A stretch of DNA of 64,000 nucleotides. It comes from Pannonibacter sp. XCT-53. GTDB lineage: Bacteria > Pseudomonadota > Alphaproteobacteria > Rhizobiales > Stappiaceae. Positions 42,630-50,961 of the stretch are shown here, piece by piece. How positions within the stretch are numbered: position 1 is the first letter of the stretch; each line of letters begins with the position of its first letter. The position numbers were made by a program, and so were the translations under genes. The stretch lies in contig NZ_JAABLQ010000001.1 in NCBI RefSeq assembly GCF_009915765.1, positions 3,100,001 to 3,164,000 on the forward strand, given 5' to 3'. Under the pieces are notes generated by a model. That model saw nothing but the letters and a program-made list of their open reading frames with translations. It was not told the origin of the DNA and searched no databases.

Positions 42630-43999
42630 CACTGGCCCGGCAGTTACTGGCGAAGGTCGATCTGAAGGAATTCGTCTGGTCCTTCTTCAGCCGGATTGCA
42701 TCTCCGCTGCTGAGCTTCGCCGTGCTGCTGATGGCCAGCCGCACGCTCTCCATCGAGGAATACGGCCTCTACAACTTCCTGTTCTCGGTCGGCTCTTCGG
42801 TCGGGCTTGTGCTCGTGCTCGGCCAGAACGTGCTGCTGATGAAGCATTTCCGCACGTCTCCCGACACGGCAGAGGAAGAGGCCAACCGGACCCTGCTGGC
42901 CATGAACTTCCGCTGGATCGCCAGCGGAATTGCCGTTGCGCTGCTGGTGGCCGGGGCGATCCAGATCTTTGCGGTCGACTTTCCGCACCATTATGACGCG
43001 CTGCCGATCGCCTTCGTGTTCTCCTGCGTCTTCGCCCTGAGCGAGTATTTCCAGTACTATTTCCGGGTGCGCGGCAACATCGGACTGGCGCTGACACCGC
43101 GCGAGAACATCTGGCGCATCCTAACCCTCGCCGCCTTCCCGGTCGCTGCCTACACCGGCTTCATGACGACCGGCGCAAGGGCGATGGAGGTGACGACAGT
43201 GCTGCTTGCGCTTGTCGTCGGCTACCAGGCGATCCGGATGGTCGGCATCGAGGGTCGCGTTTTCCTGCGCAGCCGCCGCGTGGACATGGACGCGGAGACA
43301 CGGTCGATCTGGTCGCGCGAGAGCCTGTTCTTCACCGCCAATGCCTTTTTCGTGTCCGCAGCACTCTATCTCGAGACGATCCTGATCGGCATCTTCCTCA
43401 GCCTCGAGGCGGCCGCTTTCTACTTCGTGGCGTTCCGGCTTGCGGCACTGCTCATGTTGCCGGTGTCGATCATCGACACGATCGGCATCCCGATGGTGTC
43501 GGCCAGGCTGCAGGCCCGCGACATTCCCGGCGCGCAGCATCTGATCTCGGTGCTGTCGGCCGGCAGCTTTGCCGGAACACTGCTGGCCTTCTGCTTCATG
43601 ATCGCCATCGGCAAGCTCGCCCTGTCGCTGTTCGAGCCCTCCTTTGCCGACCATTACGCGGTCCTGGTGGTGCTGTGCCTGTCGCCTGTCGCCCACGCCT
43701 TCTTCGGGCCCGGCACCAACCTGATGATGATCGGCGGCGGTGAACGCTATTTCCTCTGGATGCGCAGCCTCATCTTCGTGGTCTACATCGCGGCGCTGAT
43801 CCTGTTCGGTGTCTATTTCGGCATGATCGGCATCGCGGTCGTCGGGCTTGTGCACAGCTTCGTCATCCTGCTCCTCTGCCGGAACTGGACGCTGGCGCAT
43901 GTCGGGGTCGACAACATGGCGACGACCGTGATCGCGGCCATCCGGCACTGGCGCGGCCGTGGGGGACCGGAAGCGGCAGGGGAGCGATCCGATGGATGA
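42626..43999 (+). CDS. Wzx-like flippase (polysaccharide biosynthesis family)
   Basis: This 457-residue protein has about 12-14 hydrophobic helices and belongs to the MATE/Wzx-type oligosaccharide flippases that move lipid-linked repeats to the periplasm. Typical features: SFAVLLMASRTLSIEEYGLY at the N-terminus. The start overlaps the upstream glycosyltransferase (ATGA). The extreme C-terminus is hydrophilic. Confidence 0.88.
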   Translation: MTLARQLLAKVDLKEFVWSFFSRIASPLLSFAVLLMASRTLSIEEYGLYNFLFSVGSSVGLVLVLGQNVLLMKHFRTSPDTAEEEANRTLLAMNFRWIASGIAVALLVAGAIQIFAVDFPHHYDALPIAFVFSCVFALSEYFQYYFRVRGNIGLALTPRENIWRILTLAAFPVAAYTGFMTTGARAMEVTTVLLALVVGYQAIRMVGIEGRVFLRSRRVDMDAETRSIWSRESLFFTANAFFVSAALYLETILIGIFLSLEAAAFYFVAFRLAALLMLPVSIIDTIGIPMVSARLQARDIPGAQHLISVLSAGSFAGTLLAFCFMIAIGKLALSLFEPSFADHYAVLVVLCLSPVAHAFFGPGTNLMMIGGGERYFLWMRSLIFVVYIAALILFGVYFGMIGIAVVGLVHSFVILLLCRNWTLAHVGVDNMATTVIAAIRHWRGRGGPEAAGERSDG

Positions 44000-45146
44000 G
44001 GCACAGGATCATGGCACGAGGACGCGGGCACGCCTGCGCGCGGCGGGGCGCGGCCTGGCTGCGGCTGCGAGCCTGTCGGCGCTGCTGCTGACCGCCGGGC
44101 AAGCACAGGCCCTGACGTGCCTGCGCGGCGCGAATGTCGCCGGCGCCGAGTTCGGAGACACCATCGGCCGCCTTGGCCATACGCATTTCTATCCGACCGA
44201 AAAGACGCTGCGCTACCTCGCGGGCAAGGGCATGAACGTGGTCCGCTTCCCCTTCAAGTGGGAGCGCCTGCAGCCGGTGCTCTACAAGCCCTTCGATCTC
44301 GCCGAGCTGACGCCGCTGGTGGACAGCATCGCCGCAGCCAAGCGCATGGGCTTCAAGGTGATCCTGTCGCCCCATACCAACGCGCGCCACTCCGGCAAGC
44401 AGATCGGCTCGCCCGAGGTGCCGACCTCGGCCTTCGAGGATTTCTGGACGCGGCTTGCCAAGCTTTATGCCGGTGACAGCGACATCATCTTCCTGCTGCA
44501 GAACGAGCCGGACTACATGGACGCTGCCTTCTGGCTGCCGTCGGCCAACGCGGGGATCGCCGCCATCCGCCGGACCGGCGCCGACAACCTGATCCTCGTT
44601 CCCGGCACGATCTGGACCAGCGCCTATCACTGGTTTGCCGAGCAGAACGGGGGCAGCAACGCCGAGGTGATGCGTGGCATCATCGACCCGCTGAACAATT
44701 ATGCCATCGACATCCACCAGTATCCGGACGCGGACTTCTCCGGCACCAACCGCACCTGCCCGGCGAAGGACACCGCCCTCGAGGCGCTGGCCCGGGTCAC
44801 GGACTGGCTGAAGGCCACCGGCAACAGGGCCATCCTCAGCGAGTTCGGCGGCACCGCGTCGCCCGACTGCCTGGACGCGATCCGCGACATGGCCGTGTTC
44901 GTGAACCGCAATCCGGACACCTGGATCGGCTGGACCTACTGGGCCGCCGGTGACTGGTGGGGGGACTACCCGCTGTCGATCCAGCCGGACGAGGCTGGCC
45001 GGGACCGGCCGCAGATGAAAGTTCTTGAACCGCTGATCCGTGACGGACAACCAGTCATCGCCGAGTGTCCGTCGCTCGACCCGCTCACCTTCTGGCCGCT
45101 GCGCGGTCCAAACCGTCCGGATGCACCCAATGGACGCCCTCAGTAA
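43992..45146 (+). CDS. Secreted GH5-family glycoside hydrolase
   Basis: This 384-residue protein has a twin-Arg-poor, long signal peptide (about residues 1-43, ending QAQA) and a GH5 barrel. The acid/base Glu172 lies in LLQNEP and the nucleophile Glu284 in LSEFGG. It resembles endoglucanases and could trim or release the polymer made by this locus. The ATG at 43992 has GGGGAG 7 nt upstream. It overlaps the flippase and hydrolase genes at both ends. Confidence 0.9.
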   Translation: MDEAQDHGTRTRARLRAAGRGLAAAASLSALLLTAGQAQALTCLRGANVAGAEFGDTIGRLGHTHFYPTEKTLRYLAGKGMNVVRFPFKWERLQPVLYKPFDLAELTPLVDSIAAAKRMGFKVILSPHTNARHSGKQIGSPEVPTSAFEDFWTRLAKLYAGDSDIIFLLQNEPDYMDAAFWLPSANAGIAAIRRTGADNLILVPGTIWTSAYHWFAEQNGGSNAEVMRGIIDPLNNYAIDIHQYPDADFSGTNRTCPAKDTALEALARVTDWLKATGNRAILSEFGGTASPDCLDAIRDMAVFVNRNPDTWIGWTYWAAGDWWGDYPLSIQPDEAGRDRPQMKVLEPLIRDGQPVIAECPSLDPLTFWPLRGPNRPDAPNGRPQ

Positions 45147-46944
45147 CGTCAGCCGGCGACAACGGCCGGTCCTCATCGGGCAGGAGCCCGGCCTGCTGCT
45201 CGGAGACCCCGGGCAGACCGGCGTGCTGCTGATCGAGGACTGGGGATATGAGGGCCTTTGCGCCCGGCGCAGCTTCCGCATGCTCGCCGAGCTGCTGGCC
45301 GATGCAGGCTATCCGGTGCTGCGCGCCGATCTGCCGGGCATGGGCGGCTCGACCCGCGCACCGGAGGCGCTGGTCGGCATTGCGGATCTGGACCTGGCAA
45401 CGGATGCCGCCCTCGCCACCCTGAAGGAAGAGGGCGGCTGCCGACGGATCGTGCTGGCCGGCATGGGTCTGGGCAGCCTGCTGGCCGTCCGGCGTGCGGT
45501 GCGCAACCGCAGCGATGTTGCCGCGCTTGTCCTGATGGCGCCGATGATTTCCGGACGGCTGGCGCTGCGCGAGGCCCAGATCCGGTCCGCCATGATTGCC
45601 GAGCGCACGCGCGTGCCTGTCGAGGCCGGGCAGGCGGGCAGCGTGACCGTTGCCGGACTGAGCATGGGCCCGGGCCTTGTCGCCGACATCCGCGGCAGCA
45701 GCTTCGGCGAGGCTGCCATTCCCGACGGCTTCCCTGTGCTCATCCTGCCGCGCCCCGGCCGCAGCGGCGAGGAGGAGTTTGCCGCCGCCCTGCTGGCCGG
45801 CAATCCGAATGCCGCCTCGCACGGCTTCTCGGGCTATGACGACCTGATCACCGACCCGACCCTCGCCGAGCCGCCGCTGGCCGACTTTGCGGTCGTGCGC
45901 GACTGGCTGCTGCGCCATCACGCGCCCGAGCCCCTGCCCGCCGCGCCCGCACCGTCTCGGGCGCCGTCCGCGTCTCTGGCACAGGTGAGCGCCAGCGGCA
46001 GGATTGGCGGAGAGGGGTACGAGGAAGAAGTCCTTGTCCTTGGCCGGCGCGGCAATCTCGTCGGCACCCTGTGCCTTCCGACCCTTCCGGGCTCGGGCGC
46101 CGAAACGGCGAAAGATCCTGCGGTGCTGTTCCTGACAGCGGGCGGCACGCCGCGCGCCGGGTGGGCGCTGTCGATGCGGGAGAGTGCGCGCGCGCTCGCC
46201 CGGGAGGGCATTACCTCGCTGCGGCTGGATCTTGCCGACATCGGCGACAGTTCGGCCGTCCCCGGCGCCCAGGTTCCGGAGCATTATCACCCGCGCCAGC
46301 TGGAGGACCTGGCCGACGCGCTTGACCTGCTGGCGGCGCGCGGCCATGCCCGCGTCATTGCCACGGGCGCCTGCAGCGGGGCCTATCTCGCCCTGCGCGG
46401 GGCCATCGCCGATCCGCGCATCGAAGCGGCGGTCTGCGTCAACCTGCAGCGGTTCCTCTGGGATCCGCGCGAGAAGATCGGCAACCTGCTGCGCTTCGAC
46501 CATGACAACACGGTCGCCTATGCCCGCAAGCTGTTCGACCGGGAGAGGCTGCTGCGGCTCATCAAGGGAGAGGTGCCGGTGGCGGCCCTGCTCGGCTTCC
46601 TTGTCAGCCGGGCATGGACCAAGCTGGAGCGGGCCACGGCTCCCTATGCCCTCGGGCTGACGCTGTCGTCGCGGCTGCGGCGCCAGGTCCAGTCGGAGCT
46701 CGCCGGCCTGGCGCGGCGTGGACTGCGCCTCGACCTGATCTACAGCGAGGGCGACCCGGGGCTTGCCTTCCTTGCCCCGGCGCTTGGACCGGACGGCCGC
46801 GATGCGGCCCGCTATCCCGGACTGAGCGTGACCTTCCTGGACGGGACCGATCACAACCTGACCCCGATCAGGGCCCGCCAGACTGTGCTTGCGCATCTTC
46901 GCAAGGCTGCGGGACGCCGTCCGGCCCAGACCACTGCAGACTGA
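45130..46944 (+). CDS. Tandem alpha/beta-hydrolase with altered nucleophiles
   Basis: This 604-residue protein is two alpha/beta-hydrolase domains joined by an Ala/Pro linker (about residues 268-290). In domain 1 the nucleophile elbow reads GMGLG, with Gly113 where Ser is expected, so it looks inactive. In domain 2 the elbow reads GACSG with Cys415 as candidate nucleophile, followed by Asp in YSEGD and His in DGTDHN. Cys-type elbows (G-x-C-S-G) are known in some hydrolases of this family. No signal peptide is visible. The gene overlaps GH5 by 17 bp and belongs to the polysaccharide locus; its substrate is unknown. Confidence 0.82.
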   Translation: MDALSNVSRRQRPVLIGQEPGLLLGDPGQTGVLLIEDWGYEGLCARRSFRMLAELLADAGYPVLRADLPGMGGSTRAPEALVGIADLDLATDAALATLKEEGGCRRIVLAGMGLGSLLAVRRAVRNRSDVAALVLMAPMISGRLALREAQIRSAMIAERTRVPVEAGQAGSVTVAGLSMGPGLVADIRGSSFGEAAIPDGFPVLILPRPGRSGEEEFAAALLAGNPNAASHGFSGYDDLITDPTLAEPPLADFAVVRDWLLRHHAPEPLPAAPAPSRAPSASLAQVSASGRIGGEGYEEEVLVLGRRGNLVGTLCLPTLPGSGAETAKDPAVLFLTAGGTPRAGWALSMRESARALAREGITSLRLDLADIGDSSAVPGAQVPEHYHPRQLEDLADALDLLAARGHARVIATGACSGAYLALRGAIADPRIEAAVCVNLQRFLWDPREKIGNLLRFDHDNTVAYARKLFDRERLLRLIKGEVPVAALLGFLVSRAWTKLERATAPYALGLTLSSRLRRQVQSELAGLARRGLRLDLIYSEGDPGLAFLAPALGPDGRDAARYPGLSVTFLDGTDHNLTPIRARQTVLAHLRKAAGRRPAQTTAD

Positions 46945-46950
46945 CGCGGA

Positions 46951-47601
46951 TCACTCCGCGTCGGGCTGGTTCTGCGGCGCGGCGGCGATGAAGGCAGGGA
47001 GCTCCATGGCGGCGGCGTGGATGCGCCGGATCACCGGGTAGGGCTCCATGTCAACGCCGAAGCGGCCATTGTTGGCGACCTGCGCGACCAGGCAGATGTC
47101 GGCCATCGTCGGTGTATCGCCGTGGCAGAAGCGGCCGGTCTGCGGATCATTGGCGAGATGCTGCTCCAGCGGTCCGAAGGTCTCGGCAACCCAGGTGCGG
47201 AACCAGTCGGTGACGGCGGCGTCATCGGCACCGAAGCGGCTGCGCAGGGCGTTGAGAATGCGCAGGTTGTTCACCGGATGAATGTCGCAGGCGATCATCT
47301 GCGACAGCGCGCGCACGCGGGCACGACCCGCCGGATCGCGCGGCAGCAGGGCCGGCTCGGGGATCACCTCGTCGAGGAACTCGATGATCGCCAGCGATTG
47401 CGCCAGCACCATGCCATCTGACCACACCAGCGTCGGAACCAGCCCCTGCGGGTTGACCGCAAGATAGGCCGGATCCCGATGCTTGCCGAGGCGGAGGTGA
47501 TGGAACTCCGGACGGTAGCTGACCCCCTTGAGGTTCAGCGCGATGCGCGCCCGGAAGGACGTCGAGCTGCGGAAATAGGTATGCAGGACCACTTCGCCCA
47601 T
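46951..47601 (-). CDS. maiA: Maleylacetoacetate isomerase (zeta-class GST)
   Basis: This 216-residue protein has the zeta GST motif SSTSFRARIALNLKG at the N-terminus (Ser/Ser/Cys-type active-site loop with Ser here), the PTLVWSDG and QSLAIIEFLDE glutathione-site stretches, and the family C-terminal domain. It isomerises maleylacetoacetate in tyrosine breakdown, although no other pathway gene is in the window. GGGAG precedes the ATG at 47601. Confidence 0.92.
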   Translation of the reverse strand: MGEVVLHTYFRSSTSFRARIALNLKGVSYRPEFHHLRLGKHRDPAYLAVNPQGLVPTLVWSDGMVLAQSLAIIEFLDEVIPEPALLPRDPAGRARVRALSQMIACDIHPVNNLRILNALRSRFGADDAAVTDWFRTWVAETFGPLEQHLANDPQTGRFCHGDTPTMADICLVAQVANNGRFGVDMEPYPVIRRIHAAAMELPAFIAAAPQNQPDAE

Positions 47602-47688
47602 GGCGCTCTCCCGGTCTGGCTGGACAGGGAGAGATTGATTGCAAATGTAACCAATCGCCGTCAAGCGCCGACTGGGCCAGCAAGGGGC

Positions 47689-47760
47689 CTGGAAACCGGT
47701 CTGGCAACCGGTCTGGCAACCGGTCTGGCAAGCGGTCTGGCAAACGCTCTGGCGACCTGA
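47689..47760. repeat. 12-bp tandem repeat, six copies
   Basis: Six adjacent 12-bp units (consensus CTGGCAACCGGT) run from 47689 to 47760: two are perfect and four have one or more changes, increasing to the right. They lie between the lipase-like stop codon (47763) and the maiA start region. Array length is likely variable between strains. Confidence 0.9.
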
Positions 47761-47762
47761 CC

Positions 47763-49004
47763 TTACTTGCCGTCGAACCAGACCTTCCACTGGGGCACCG
47801 CGCGCGCAAAGGTGCCGCGATGGCTGGTGGGCCCGGTCGACACGGCCTCGGCCATGGGGTTGCCGGCGCCCATGGCCCGCTGCCAGGTCTCCGCCATCTT
47901 CGCCACACCCACGGTGATCGCCTCGTCGGCCTCGCCGTAGTAGTTGCGCACCGGCGTGCGGATGACCCAGCGATAGGCCTGGGTCTCGGCGATCAGACGG
48001 CCATAGGCGGAGGCGGCAAAGAACTGGGCGTCGAAATACTCCGGACGGATCAGCTTCTTCAGGTCGGTCGGGATGGCGGCCGGATCGAAGGGTTCCCGCA
48101 GATAGGCCTTCTTCGCCAGCTCGTAGGTGTCATCGGTGAACAGCGAGCGGGCGAGACCCGGGATCCCGTAGTAGGTTTCGAAGGAGAAACTCGAGAGGAT
48201 GAACAGGCTGTTGACCCACACGGCGTCGTTCTGGCGCGGGAAGTTGAGGAACCCGTTCAGCGCGGCGAAGACGTCGAGCGGCGCGCTGGCGGTGGCGGTT
48301 GCCTTGACCGGCACACCGTCCCGCTCAAGCTTTTCGAGCATCGCCATGGTGACGAACCCGCCCTGCGACCAGCCCGCGAGATAGAGCCCGGTGTCGGAGA
48401 GCTTCATGTCGGCCAGCACCGCCCGGCTGGCCGTCAGCATGTCCGTCGTTGCCTGCTGGTGGCTTGCCTTGACCATGTAGCCTTCCTGCTCGGTCGAGGC
48501 GCCCATGCCGAAGTAATCGGCTCCGATCAGCAGATAGCCCTGCCCCGCGAACTGCGCGATCATCAGCTGGGTTTCGGGCGACTGGTCCGGATAGGACGGC
48601 ACCTCCTGCTTTCCGTAGACGGTGCCATGCTGGTAGGAGACCAGCGGCAGCGCCGTCGCGGCGATCTCGGGGACAGCGACGAGGCCGGTTGCGACGGTGG
48701 GCCGGCTGTTGCGCTCCGGGATCACCGACGGATAGGTCACGCGGTAGAGACGGACGGCATTGGTGGCCGGGGTATAGGTCTCGGCGATGCCGGCGAAGGC
48801 TGGCGTATCCTTGGTCAGGATCTGGTTCAGCTTGTCGACATCCCAGCGGCCGATCAGCTGATAGGAAATGCCACCCCCGATGGCGACAGGCGCGGCATTG
48901 GCAGCCGTGTCGGCGGCGACTGCGCCTGCTGGCGCGACCATCAGGGCAAGGGCGGCGGTGGCGGCCGCGATCAGGCGGCGGGCGGTCAGGACGACAGACA
49001 GCAA
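47763..49004 (-). CDS. Secreted lipase-like alpha/beta-hydrolase
   Basis: This 413-residue protein has a signal peptide (about residues 1-31) and the nucleophile elbow GWSQGG. It resembles secretory lipase (LIP-type) family members: YQHGTVYGKQEVPSY and the late His in GPTSHRGTF. The apparent start is TTG at 49004 with GAGG 6 nt upstream. It is a single gene between maiA and the Xre regulator. Confidence 0.85.
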   Translation of the reverse strand: MLSVVLTARRLIAAATAALALMVAPAGAVAADTAANAAPVAIGGGISYQLIGRWDVDKLNQILTKDTPAFAGIAETYTPATNAVRLYRVTYPSVIPERNSRPTVATGLVAVPEIAATALPLVSYQHGTVYGKQEVPSYPDQSPETQLMIAQFAGQGYLLIGADYFGMGASTEQEGYMVKASHQQATTDMLTASRAVLADMKLSDTGLYLAGWSQGGFVTMAMLEKLERDGVPVKATATASAPLDVFAALNGFLNFPRQNDAVWVNSLFILSSFSFETYYGIPGLARSLFTDDTYELAKKAYLREPFDPAAIPTDLKKLIRPEYFDAQFFAASAYGRLIAETQAYRWVIRTPVRNYYGEADEAITVGVAKMAETWQRAMGAGNPMAEAVSTGPTSHRGTFARAVPQWKVWFDGK

Positions 49005-49114
49005 GGAAGACCTCGACAGCTTGGGCGGGGCGGCTGATACGCCGCAGGATGGCGACCACCCTAGCGTGCAGAGGACAAGAAACGGTTAGCGGTCAGCGTT
49101 AACCGACTGCCGCC

Positions 49115-49711
49115 TCAGGCATGTTCCATCATCAGCACGACCACCGTGTCCGGCTCCAGCGCCTCGTAGCTGTGCGGAACGTCGCCCGGATAACTGTAGT
49201 AATCCCCCGGGCGCAACTCCTCCGGCGCGTCGAGCGGGCCAACCAGCGCACGCCCCGTGGCGACGATCACATGCTCGACGGTGCCGGGAATATGCGCCGG
49301 CGAGCGGCGCGCGCGGCCGGGCTGGATATCCAGCCGGTAGAGATCCCGACGGACGCCCTGCGCGCCGGCGCTCAGCAGCGTTCCGGTGTAGTCGGCGAGT
49401 TCCGAGCGGGTTCCAAGGCCCTCGCCCGCCCGGACAAGTCGGACCGGACTGCGGCGAGGACGGTCAACGAGACGGCTGAAGGGCACGCCAAGCGCGACCG
49501 CCAGGGTCCACAGCGTCTCGACGCTGGGATTGCCGGTGCCCGCTTCGATCTGCGACAGGGTCGACTTCGACAGGCTGGCGCGGCGGGCGAGTTCGCTCAG
49601 GCTGAGGCCTGCCTTCTCCCGCTCCTGCCGCAGCGCGCAGGAGATCCAGCTCATCAGGTCGTCGGGGCCCTGCGGCGCGGCAGGGGAACTGTCGGCGGCG
49701 GTCAGCGGCAA
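49115..49711 (-). CDS. Xre-family regulator with C-terminal cupin
   Basis: This protein (about 198 residues from TTG 49711) has an N-terminal helix-turn-helix (LSLSELARRASLSKSTLSQI) and a C-terminal cupin domain for ligand sensing. The start is uncertain: a GTG at 49759 would put the palindrome at 49728-49741 inside the gene, while the ATG at 49654 removes 19 residues. The reading from about 49705-49711 leaves both palindromes in the intergenic region. It is divergent from azlCD, which it probably controls. Confidence 0.82.
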   Translation of the reverse strand: MPLTAADSSPAAPQGPDDLMSWISCALRQEREKAGLSLSELARRASLSKSTLSQIEAGTGNPSVETLWTLAVALGVPFSRLVDRPRRSPVRLVRAGEGLGTRSELADYTGTLLSAGAQGVRRDLYRLDIQPGRARRSPAHIPGTVEHVIVATGRALVGPLDAPEELRPGDYYSYPGDVPHSYEALEPDTVVVLMMEHA

Positions 49712-49727
49712 TCTCCGTTCATTATGT

Positions 49728-49741
49728 AGAACGATCGTTCT
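49728..49741. promoter_or_regulatory. 14-bp perfect palindrome, candidate operator
   Basis: AGAACGATCGTTCT is a perfect palindrome between the Xre-cupin gene and azlC. The core ACGATCGT recurs in part in the neighbouring repeat (49747-49765). Binding by the Xre regulator is inferred from location. Confidence 0.6.
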
Positions 49742-49746
49742 GATTG

Positions 49747-49765
49747 ACGAACGATCCACGTTCGT
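49747..49765. promoter_or_regulatory. Second inverted repeat, candidate operator
   Basis: ACGAACG-ATCCA-CGTTCGT is a 7-bp inverted repeat with a 5-bp spacer, 15 bp upstream of the azlC ATG. It shares GAACGATC with the adjacent palindrome, so the two may form a double operator. Confidence 0.55.
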
Positions 49766-49779
49766 TCAGTTTAGCAAAC

Positions 49780-50586
49780 ATGCGTACGATATTTCAAACA
49801 GTCCGGGTGCCAAACCTGTTCCGGCCGCTCACCCGCCGGGACCTGAGCGACGTGGGCCTCGTCGGCGTGGCTGCGGCCATCGTCGGCCTGTCCTTCGGGG
49901 CCATTGCCACGGGCGGCGGCTTTCCGGTCTGGGTGCCGGTCGTGATGTCGCTGGTCGTCTTCGCCGGCGCGTCACAGTTCGCTGCCATCGGCGTCATCCT
50001 GGCCGGCGGCAGTCCTTTCGCTGCGGTCCTGGCCGGCCTGATCCTCAATGCCCGTCACCTGCCCTTCGGCTTCAGCGTCGCCGGCCACCTGCGCGGCGGC
50101 CTGCTGGAACGACTGGTGGGCGCGCATGTGCTGACCGACGAATCCCTCGCCTTCGCGCTGAAGGACAGCGACCCGGACCGCAGCCGCGCGCTCTACTGGG
50201 CCTGCGCGCTGACGCTGTTCCTGTCCTGGAATGCCGGCACGGCCGTCGGCGCGGTGATGGGCGAGACGCTGGGCGATGCCGCAAGCCTTGGTCTCGACGC
50301 CGCCTTTCCCGCCGTGCTGCTGGCACTGGTGCTGCCGGCGCTGAAAGATCCGCGGACACGGCGTGCGGCCGGCATGGGCGCGGCCGCCGGTCTGGCGCTG
50401 ACCCCTTACCTGCCGGCGGGTGTGCCGGTCCTGGTCTCGCTGGTGGGGCTTGTTGCCCTGCTCGGCCGACGCCAGACCCAGACCCAGACCCAGACCCAGA
50501 CCCAGACCCAGACCCAGACCCAGACCCAGACGAAGACCAAGACACTGGCCCCCACCACGAACCAGCCCCCGGAGCAGGCCGAATGA
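49780..50586 (+). CDS. azlC: AzlC-type branched-chain amino acid exporter subunit
   Basis: This 268-residue membrane protein has about seven hydrophobic segments and the family stretches PVVMSLVVFAGASQFAAIG and LILNARHLPFGFS. With AzlD it exports branched-chain amino acids or analogues. The C-terminal tail is (QT)10 followed by KTKT (residues about 232-255), encoded by a hexanucleotide repeat. It overlaps azlD by 4 bp. Confidence 0.92.
   Translation: MRTIFQTVRVPNLFRPLTRRDLSDVGLVGVAAAIVGLSFGAIATGGGFPVWVPVVMSLVVFAGASQFAAIGVILAGGSPFAAVLAGLILNARHLPFGFSVAGHLRGGLLERLVGAHVLTDESLAFALKDSDPDRSRALYWACALTLFLSWNAGTAVGAVMGETLGDAASLGLDAAFPAVLLALVLPALKDPRTRRAAGMGAAAGLALTPYLPAGVPVLVSLVGLVALLGRRQTQTQTQTQTQTQTQTQTQTKTKTLAPTTNQPPEQAE
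50473..50532 (+). repeat. CAGACC hexanucleotide repeat inside azlC
   Basis: Nine perfect CAGACC copies (50473-50526) are followed by CAGACG (50527-50532) and two degenerate units (AAGACC, AAGACA). Because the unit is 6 bp, length changes stay in frame and only vary the (Gln-Thr)n tail. Confidence 0.95.
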
Positions 50587-50906
50587 GCCAGACCATCATG
50601 CCCCTGGCGGCGATCCTGACCCTTGCTGCAGGCACCTATGCGTTCCGCGTCACCGGCCCGCTGTTGCGCGACCGGCTGACCCTGTCGCCGGCCCTGCAGA
50701 CGCTGTTCACCACGGCGGCGGTCGTCATGCTGATGTCGCTGGTCGTCAGCGCATCCATGCTGGACGGGGACCAGTTCGCCGGGTGGGCCCGACCGCTGGG
50801 GGTTGCCGTGGCGGCCGGGCTCTGTCTGGCGAAGATGCCGTTTCCCGTGATCGTCATCGGCGCGGCGGTGACCACGGCCGGCCTGCGGATGCTCGGCATC
50901 GCCTGA
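50583..50906 (+). CDS. azlD: AzlD-type branched-chain amino acid exporter subunit
   Basis: This 107-residue protein with three or four hydrophobic helices is the small partner of AzlC; YAFRVTGPLL near residue 19 is the family start motif. The ATG overlaps the azlC stop (ATGA), so both are made together. Confidence 0.92.
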   Translation: MSQTIMPLAAILTLAAGTYAFRVTGPLLRDRLTLSPALQTLFTTAAVVMLMSLVVSASMLDGDQFAGWARPLGVAVAAGLCLAKMPFPVIVIGAAVTTAGLRMLGIA

Positions 50907-50961
50907 CATCCGGGGGGCCGTCTCGCCCGTCCCGGTGCGACGCGGCAGGCCCTGTCCCGGT

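Noticed and set aside
49079..49101. Inverted repeat CGGTTA/TAACCG between the lipase-like and Xre genes
   Set aside because: The loop is long and no T-run follows; TTAAC is present but the spacing is wrong for a CtrA site, so no function is assigned.
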